From NCBI GenBank assembly GCA_005801425.1, contig SYDY01000088.1:52192-116191 (forward strand): a stretch of 64,000 nt of DNA, written 5' to 3'. The translations under genes and the position numbers were made by a program. The notes beneath the pieces were generated by a model, which was not told the origin of the DNA, made no database searches, and was given only the letters and a program-made list of their open reading frames with translations. The DNA comes from Bdellovibrionales bacterium (GTDB lineage Bacteria > Myxococcota > XYA12-FULL-58-9 > SYDY01). Positions 58,696 through 64,000 of this stretch are shown here, in pieces. Positions within the stretch are counted from its first letter, which is position 1; every line of letters begins with the position of its first letter.

Positions 58696-59592
58696 CTATT
58701 GCGTGATGTTGGACTGACGCAGCCGCTTCCACTCGGCCACCTGTGGGGGTGTTTCGAGGGTGATTCTGCCGAGTGTACCTGCACGAAAATCATTAAGTAA
58801 AAGCTGTGCGGCTTTCAGATGATCGGGCAGACCGCCTTTGCCGACGCAAGAGCGAACGCGTGCAATCATTGTAAGAAGTTCGTGACCATCGGTACAACCA
58901 TCAATCGAACCAAAACGCTGAATGAGCACTTGCGGATAATCGGTAATCAAGTACGCGCCCAAATAAGCCGCAACGGTTTCGAGATCGTAGGCATTGGGGC
59001 CGATGGAATGGGCTGCTGCGAGTTTCATGCCTACATAGAGTGGCACACGTGGCCACATCATGCCGGGTGTATCGATAAGCCACATGCCATTTTTGAGTTC
59101 GTGGCGCATCTGCATTTTTGTGATGGCAGGCTCATTGCCAACCTTGGCGACGTGTCGCTTTAATATGGCATTCATCAATGTCGATTTGCCTACATTGGGG
59201 ATCCCCAAAATCATCATACGCAAAGGTTTTTCGCGTGGAGGGACGAGTGCCAAACATGCATTGGGGATCCACGCGATTTCTGAGATCTGCTTTGAGCACA
59301 ATGCAATCGCCGTCACACCGGGTTGGTCGTTGTAGTAATGGAGCCATTCGCGCGTGCGTTCAGGATCGGCAATGTCCGATTTGTTCAATATTTTGAGTGC
59401 CGGCCGATTGTTTTCACGGCGAAGTTTTTCGACCATGGGATTGCAGCTCGAATAGGGCACGCGTGCATCGAGAACTTCGATGACCACGTCGGTTTTGCGC
59501 ATGGTTAGCACGGCTTCTTTATACGCAGTGGCCATGTGGCCTGGAAACCATTCGAGGGTTGGCTGCTTCTTTTGTTCGTGCGTGGTGCTCAT
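58696..59592 (-). CDS. rbgA: Ribosome biogenesis GTPase RbgA/YlqF
   Basis: The 298-residue circularly permuted GTPase has motif order G4 NKSD (70-73), G1 GIPNVGKST (130-138), G3 DTPG (174-177), after the start EWFPGHMATAYKEA typical of YlqF. It assists late maturation of the large ribosomal subunit. The ATG overlaps the stop of the VF530 gene (ATGA). Together with dbpA it forms a short ribosome-assembly operon. Confidence 0.92.
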   Translation of the reverse strand: MSTTHEQKKQPTLEWFPGHMATAYKEAVLTMRKTDVVIEVLDARVPYSSCNPMVEKLRRENNRPALKILNKSDIADPERTREWLHYYNDQPGVTAIALCSKQISEIAWIPNACLALVPPREKPLRMMILGIPNVGKSTLMNAILKRHVAKVGNEPAITKMQMRHELKNGMWLIDTPGMMWPRVPLYVGMKLAAAHSIGPNAYDLETVAAYLGAYLITDYPQVLIQRFGSIDGCTDGHELLTMIARVRSCVGKGGLPDHLKAAQLLLNDFRAGTLGRITLETPPQVAEWKRLRQSNITQ

Positions 59593-59819
59593 GGTTCAAA
59601 CGCCTTAAATGCGTTTTCGTGAAGATACAAATCTTCCACTTCTTTTCGGGCCCACGGTGTTCTTCTCAAAAATTTCAAGCTCGATGTCATGGTTGGATCG
59701 AACATAAAACAGCGTACCTTGATAAGTTTTCCAAGGTGGGCAAAGCCCAAGCGTTTCACAAGGCGGGTCAGTATGATTTCCAGTGTAACGCCGTGCAATG
59801 GATCGTCAGACTTGGTCAT
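59589..59819 (-). CDS. VF530-family small DNA-binding protein (DUF2132)
   Basis: The 76-residue protein matches the VF530 family: DDPLHGVTLEIILTRLVKRLG, IRCFMFDP-type and SSLKFLRRTPWARKEVEDLY. VF530 proteins fold like the C-terminal domain of topoisomerase-related proteins and bind DNA; their cellular role is poorly known. ATG 59819 lies 6 nt after the dbpA stop; a GTG at 59849 inside dbpA is possible. It is coupled to rbgA. Confidence 0.87.
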   Translation of the reverse strand: MTKSDDPLHGVTLEIILTRLVKRLGFAHLGKLIKVRCFMFDPTMTSSLKFLRRTPWARKEVEDLYLHENAFKAFEP

Positions 59820-59824
59820 TGCAA

Positions 59825-61213
59825 TTACCGCACAAGTTGGATCTGGCACATGAGGCCTTTGATTGTGCCCTTGCGCAGGCGATCTGCGGCAGCACTGGCA
59901 ATGCCTTTTGCAACAGCGACGTAGGAGAATCGATCTTGGATTTCAATTTTCCCAATTTCAGACGCTTCAAAACTACCGGCTTCGCCTGTGAGTGCGCCCA
60001 GAATATCGCCAGCACGCATTTTGTCTTTTCGTCCGGCGGATATACGGATGGTGCTCATCAATGCGGCTTGTTCAGGGCCTGCCTCTGGGCGGAATATTTC
60101 ACCGCGTTCTCCCCAGATAATTTTCTTTCTCTCGATGCGCATGCCCATGAATTTTTCGATGTCACGGAGCTTGGGTTGCATGCGGTTGGTGCCGATCGTG
60201 AGTGCAAAGCCTTTTTTCCCAGCGCGTCCTGTACGACCAATACGATGCAGATAGATATCGGGGTTTGGGATATCATAATTGAACACAACATCTAAATCTT
60301 GAACATCGATCCCACGGGCAGCCACATCGGTTGCGATGAGTATACGAACGCTTTGATTGCGAAACTTGACCATCACGCGATCGCGTTCGCTCTGATCAAG
60401 ATCGCCGTGGATACACGTCGTGCTGAATCCTGCTTCGGATAGCATTTGCGTGAGATCATCCACGGTCACTTTCATATTGCAAAAAACGATGGCCGATTCG
60501 GGTTTGTACTGAAGCAAAAGCTGCATCAGCGCTTCTGTTTTGGTCTCTGCATGGATTTCGTAAAAAATCTGCGTGATATCAGGGGCTTCTTCGCTGGTTT
60601 CTTCGATGGTCACACGGACAGGATCACGTTGGTATTTCCGGCTCATGGATTCAACGGTGCGCGGGAATGTCGCGGAGAAAAATACCGTCTGTCGATCACT
60701 GTTGGTAGCCCCAAGGATCACTTCCATGTCGTCCTGAAATCCCATGTCGAGCATGCGATCGGCTTCATCAAGCACCACGGTTGTAATTTGGCTTAAATCG
60801 AGATTTTTGCGTTTGAGATGATCGAGAATTCGGCCAGGCGTTCCTACCACAATGTGCACGCCTTTTTCGAGAGCGGCAACCTGATGGTAGATGGGCTCTC
60901 CACCCGACAAAGCCTGCACTTGCAGACCTGCATGGCGACGCCCAAGCTTGCGGATTTCTCGCGCCACTTGAGCACAAAGCTCGCGTGTCGGGCAGAGCAC
61001 CAAGGCTTGAACATTGCGGTCGTGAAGATCTAGTTTTTCTAAGATTGGCAATGAAAATGCGGCCGTCTTGCCGCTGCCTGTTTTGGACTGCCCCACCAGA
61101 TCTTTCCCCGAAAGCAGCACTGGAACGCTTTGGACTTGGATGGGTGTGAACTCTGTATAGCCGAGTTCTTCGATAACTTGGATGAGTGACTGAGAGAGGC
61201 CTAAATCTAGCAT
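59825..61213 (-). CDS. dbpA: ATP-dependent RNA helicase DbpA
   Basis: The 462-residue DEAD-box protein has Q motif (FTPIQVQSVP), Walker A SKTGSGKT (43-50), DEAD (149-152), SAT, IATDVAARGID and HRIGRTGR. The C-terminal 75 residues (KMRAGDILGALTGEAGSFEASEIGKIEIQDRFSYVAV in part) are the DbpA RNA-binding domain that recognises hairpin 92 of 23S rRNA. It remodels 50S precursors. It leads a three-gene operon with the VF530 gene and rbgA. Confidence 0.93.
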   Translation of the reverse strand: MLDLGLSQSLIQVIEELGYTEFTPIQVQSVPVLLSGKDLVGQSKTGSGKTAAFSLPILEKLDLHDRNVQALVLCPTRELCAQVAREIRKLGRRHAGLQVQALSGGEPIYHQVAALEKGVHIVVGTPGRILDHLKRKNLDLSQITTVVLDEADRMLDMGFQDDMEVILGATNSDRQTVFFSATFPRTVESMSRKYQRDPVRVTIEETSEEAPDITQIFYEIHAETKTEALMQLLLQYKPESAIVFCNMKVTVDDLTQMLSEAGFSTTCIHGDLDQSERDRVMVKFRNQSVRILIATDVAARGIDVQDLDVVFNYDIPNPDIYLHRIGRTGRAGKKGFALTIGTNRMQPKLRDIEKFMGMRIERKKIIWGERGEIFRPEAGPEQAALMSTIRISAGRKDKMRAGDILGALTGEAGSFEASEIGKIEIQDRFSYVAVAKGIASAAADRLRKGTIKGLMCQIQLVR

Positions 61214-61349
61214 GCTACAACTCGCGGGCGTGGCCCCGGCGTGCCGTGGCGTAAGAAGGTTTACAATACACTATAGGGGCCATTGGTGGGAAGGCGTCAC
61301 ACCGACTATATTATGAAGCTATATTTGTTGAGTAACGAATAAATATGTC

Positions 61350-61808
61350 CTATTCGCCCCGCGAAAAACGCGTGATCATGGCAAGCAATTCATCACGTTG
61401 GCTGGCCATGTGTTCATCCGCGTTGAGTCGTTGCTCACGTGTGGTGGCCAATTGCTTGAGCGAATCGATGGCATGGGCCAAATGTTGTGAGCGTGAAGCA
61501 CACAGGGTCGCCAAGGAAGTGAGCTCACTGGCAGGGACATCTGCGCGCCCTGGGCGTGCTTGGGGCTCAAGTCGTTCATAGGCGGAAAGAATACGGCGAC
61601 TGCACCACGCATCAAACGCTGCTTTTTGCATGGAGGGGGGGGGCGTTGAAGAAATGGTGATCTGCTGAACGATGCTGGTGATCATCATGATGCCCACGAT
61701 TGCGCCGAGGGACCAGTAGATACTGTACACCGCGATTTTTTGCTTGAGACTAACGCGTGATTTTGCGGGTGGGTGTGAAGTCTCGGATGATTGCGTTGGC
61801 ATTGTCAT
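61350..61808 (-). CDS. Hypothetical single-pass membrane protein
   Basis: The 152-residue protein has a short Ser/Thr/Pro-rich cytoplasmic head, one membrane helix (about 27-49, VYSIYWSLGAIVGIMMITSIV) and a helical tail of about 100 residues with two cysteines (69 and 102). AGGTG lies 5 nt before the ATG. No family is recognised. It is divergent from the acyl-CoA synthetase gene. Confidence 0.6.
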   Translation of the reverse strand: MTMPTQSSETSHPPAKSRVSLKQKIAVYSIYWSLGAIVGIMMITSIVQQITISSTPPPSMQKAAFDAWCSRRILSAYERLEPQARPGRADVPASELTSLATLCASRSQHLAHAIDSLKQLATTREQRLNADEHMASQRDELLAMITRFSRGE

Positions 61809-62004
61809 GAGGCACCTATCAAGGACGCGCGTGGCTTATGCGACGCGTTGCTTGCGAGTTAACATGTTACGTCGCGTCTTAACAAGTCTTTGACGTCGCT
61901 CATTGTTGTTGTTTGTAATCCTTGCACCGCAGAGGATCCCGTGGAACTAATCTTGGGTGCAACAACGGTTGGGTCAAGAGAAGCGTGGGCGTTTGCTTTG
62001 TCCT

Positions 62005-63783
62005 ATGGGAGCATCCGAATTGGCTTCCCGTAGGGCCCAAGCGATCTCTATTGTAGACAGTGTTTATCCTCCGAGACCCGAGCGCGCGATGCAATGCGCA
62101 GCGCGTACTGTGGGGCTTCAAGACGATGAAAATATCACGTGGGGAACGCTTGAGCTCGAAATTGCATCGACAGCCGCAGGTCTTGTGGCCCAAGGGGTAA
62201 GGCCTGGGGATAGGGTGGCGGTGATTGCGAGCACGTGTGTTCGTTGGACTGTCGCAGACATGGCGATCCTTCTATGCGGTGGGGTTTCGGTTCCATTGCA
62301 TCCGGACTGTTCAATTCGCGAGTACGAGGCCGTCTGCATCCATGCGGATATTCGTGTGGTCTTTGTGGGGAGCGCACGCGAAGTGCAGCGATTGCGGGCC
62401 ATGCGGGGCGATGTGTTTCGCGGTTTGACGCTGGTGCAAATCATGGGCACACCACCTCACGGCAGCAGGGTTGTGGATTGGAATGATTTTATCGCAGCAG
62501 GTAAGGGTCACGAAAACGACGTCGAAGATTGTTGGCGTCATTTGCGTGGTGATCAACTCGCAACAATTATGTATACCTCGGGGGCTCTTGGGGAGCCCAA
62601 GGGCGCGGTGTTTGATCATCATGCGTTGTTATTTGTGCCCCGATCTTTAGCGCGATCGGGCGCTTTTCGTGCGGACGATGTGCAGATGCTTTTTGCGCCA
62701 TTGTCCCATTCTTTGGGTCGCATGTTACAAATGACGTGGTTGTTGACCGGGCATGTGGCGGCATTCACAACATCCGAAGAAGCCATTGATGCGATGCTGA
62801 AGATCCAGCCTACGGTGATCGCCGCAGGGCCACGTTTTTACGAACGATTTTTGATACGTCTTCTTTCCGACATTGCACCGACATTGCCCGGTGGGCACCA
62901 TATCACATCGATTGCACTGGGTTGGCTGACTGAGATCGGTCATGATCAGGGCGGCCCATTGGGATCGATGGCTTTGGTTTTACCGCTGCTGCGCTGGCGT
63001 TATCGACGGCAAAGTGGCGGGCGTTTGCAGCGATTGTATTCGGGAATGGTCCCGCTTGCAGCAGGGACGTGGCATGCGTATCGTCGTTTGGGTGTGGAAT
63101 TGCTCGAAGGCTATGGATTGACCGAAGCGGGTTCTATGGTGTGCATGAGCAGGCCTGGCGCATCCCGGGTTGGACATGTGGGGCGCGCTTTGCGTGGAAC
63201 GGATGTTCGGCTTGGGCCGGGAGCGCAGGTGCAGGTACGCGGTCCCTCGGTGATGCGTGGTTACTGGCGGAAGCCCAAAGAAAGCGCGTTGGTGCTGCAC
63301 AATGGTTGGTTGCATACCGACGACGTGGGCGAGATCGATCCCGATGGGTTTTTACGTATTGTAGGTCGTGCACGTGACGTAATGGTGATGGGATCGGGAC
63401 GCCACGTTTTTCCTGATGTGATCGAAGCACGACTGGTTGCGACACCGTGGATTTTACATGCCTTGGTTCATGGCGCAGGACGGCCTTATGTTTCTGCGTT
63501 GCTCACGTTGTGTGAGGATGCGGTGCAGACGTATGCCAAAGAGCAAGGTCTTGGGCGTCGCTCTTATGCTGAACTTGTGACCCATCCAGGACTTCGTGCG
63601 CGCATTGCAGCGGTGATTAACGCCGTGAATGCGACGTTACCTGAGGCCGATCGTATCCAGCGCTTTCATATTTTGCCGAATGTTTTTAGTGCGAGTGGTG
63701 GAGAGCTGACACCCACTGGAAAATTGCGTCGGTCACATATTGAATCGCGTTATCGCATGGCCATCGAAGGGATGTATCAGTGA
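62005..63783 (+). CDS. AMP-forming long-chain acyl-CoA synthetase-like protein
   Basis: The 592-residue ANL-superfamily enzyme has the core motifs YTSGALGEPKGAVFDH (A3), YGLTEAGSMVCMS (A5), HTDDVGEIDPDGFLRIVGRARDVMVMGSG (A7-A8) and TPTGKLRR (A10, catalytic Lys). The layout and the FACS-type linker match FadD15-like long-chain synthetases. The A3 loop reads SGALG instead of SGTTG, losing both threonines that contact the phosphates, so activity may be altered. ATG 62005 is chosen; GTG 61957 is an alternative and neither has a good ribosome site. Confidence 0.86.
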   Translation: MGASELASRRAQAISIVDSVYPPRPERAMQCAARTVGLQDDENITWGTLELEIASTAAGLVAQGVRPGDRVAVIASTCVRWTVADMAILLCGGVSVPLHPDCSIREYEAVCIHADIRVVFVGSAREVQRLRAMRGDVFRGLTLVQIMGTPPHGSRVVDWNDFIAAGKGHENDVEDCWRHLRGDQLATIMYTSGALGEPKGAVFDHHALLFVPRSLARSGAFRADDVQMLFAPLSHSLGRMLQMTWLLTGHVAAFTTSEEAIDAMLKIQPTVIAAGPRFYERFLIRLLSDIAPTLPGGHHITSIALGWLTEIGHDQGGPLGSMALVLPLLRWRYRRQSGGRLQRLYSGMVPLAAGTWHAYRRLGVELLEGYGLTEAGSMVCMSRPGASRVGHVGRALRGTDVRLGPGAQVQVRGPSVMRGYWRKPKESALVLHNGWLHTDDVGEIDPDGFLRIVGRARDVMVMGSGRHVFPDVIEARLVATPWILHALVHGAGRPYVSALLTLCEDAVQTYAKEQGLGRRSYAELVTHPGLRARIAAVINAVNATLPEADRIQRFHILPNVFSASGGELTPTGKLRRSHIESRYRMAIEGMYQ

Positions 63784-63829
63784 AAATCTCGCCCGCGCAC
63801 AGTATAAATAAAAAAAACTGCAATTTCGT

Positions 63830-63859
63830 TTGCATCGCTTCCTCGTTGCATTTATTAAA
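63830..63859 (+). promoter_or_regulatory. Possible promoter of the Ala-Pro-rich protein gene
   Basis: TTGCAT (63830-63835) and TATTAA (63854-63859) are separated by 18 bp and end 20 bp before the ATG, leaving room for the AAGGAG ribosome site. Support is by sequence only. Confidence 0.3.
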
Positions 63860-63879
63860 CCCGCAAGGAGATCTCACCA

Positions 63880-64000
63880 TGAAGATCAAAGCAGCGCTAT
63901 TGGTGTTGGCAGCAGGTTTGGTATTGGGTAACGTCAGTGTTTCCGTGGCCAATCCAGCCCCGGCACCAGCGGCGCCAGCACCAGCACCAGCACCAGCACC
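63880..64000 (+). CDS. Exported Ala-Pro-rich protein, 3' truncated by window edge
   Basis: ATG 63880 has AAGGAG (63866-63871) at 8 nt spacing. The first 24 residues form a clear Sec signal peptide (MKIKAALLVLAAGLVLGNV then SVSVA), followed by a run of Ala-Pro repeats that continues beyond the window end. Ala-Pro linkers space envelope domains from the membrane; what follows cannot be seen. Confidence 0.75.

Noticed and set aside
61860-61869. TAACATGTTA palindrome between the small membrane protein and the acyl-CoA synthetase genes
   Set aside because: A single 10 bp palindrome with no link to a known regulator is weak evidence; not listed as an operator.
1-64000. CRISPR array, tRNA or rRNA genes, complete insertion sequence
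   Set aside because: No regularly spaced repeat-spacer array, no cloverleaf or rRNA sequence and no transposase gene was found on reading; a covariance search for small RNAs was not possible.

Overview
This 64 kb window is chromosomal sequence from a Gram-negative (diderm) bacterium. It carries lipoprotein and signal-peptide genes, outer-membrane barrels, TolC/RND pumps, an Mla lipid transporter and a full TonB-ExbB-ExbD system. Base composition looks near 50% GC and even along the window. The Oar-like TonB receptor with a carboxypeptidase-regulatory N-domain, the proline-run TonB, the RpoH/Lon pair and the many lineage-specific proteins suggest the former Deltaproteobacteria (Myxococcota, Bradymonadota or Bdellovibrionota side). 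That placement is inference; no rRNA or tRNA gene was recognised.

Layout. 1-26.8 kb, all plus strand: a partial barrel protein and an MMPL-type exporter; an O-antigen-type ABC exporter (permease and ATPase) with a GT4 glycosyltransferase; two small envelope proteins; a secreted PNGase F-like amidase; an App1-type HAD phosphatase; a TolC/adaptor/RND tripartite pump; an Mla-type operon with two different MlaE permeases, MlaF and MlaD; then a TPR protein, TonB, ExbB, two ExbD, a lipoprotein and a large TonB-dependent receptor. 27-39 kb, mixed strands: ffh, trpC-trpF, a patatin, a kinase-like protein, an unknown protein coupled to an M20 amidohydrolase, ornithine aminotransferase, an N-methyl amino acid oxidase and a TSUP permease. 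39-50 kb: rpoH, a very acidic small protein, lon, a CorC/HlyC protein, a sushi/FG-GAP lipoprotein and a large unknown protein. 50-64 kb: recN, cmk, an SCP-2 protein, a CoA transferase, a TrmA/RumA-family methyltransferase, a gamma-carbonic anhydrase, an unknown coiled-coil protein, dus, rbgA, a VF530 protein, dbpA, an acyl-CoA synthetase and the start of an Ala-Pro-rich exported protein.

The most unusual signal is two families of dispersed palindromes. Family A is short (23-28 bp, or a 75 bp double form), with GTAGGGGC/GCCCCTAC-type ends and about ten sites. Several copies lie inside genes and are translated. The same octapeptide VGAQLAAP is encoded in the same frame in a glycosyltransferase and in the signal peptide of the TonB receptor. 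A 75 bp copy adds 25 residues to an MlaE permease, and two other copies supply the stop codon of the gene they abut. This resembles the palindromic elements of Rickettsia that invade coding sequence. Family B is a roughly 150 bp long-armed inverted repeat (three copies and one solitary end); one copy encodes the C-terminal tail of the Dus protein.

Other points are three neighbouring genes with promoter -10 boxes only 5-8 nt from the start codon and no Shine-Dalgarno (candidate leaderless mRNAs), a 113 bp tail-to-tail overlap of the TSUP and rpoH genes, and a 60 bp nested inverted repeat between divergent genes.
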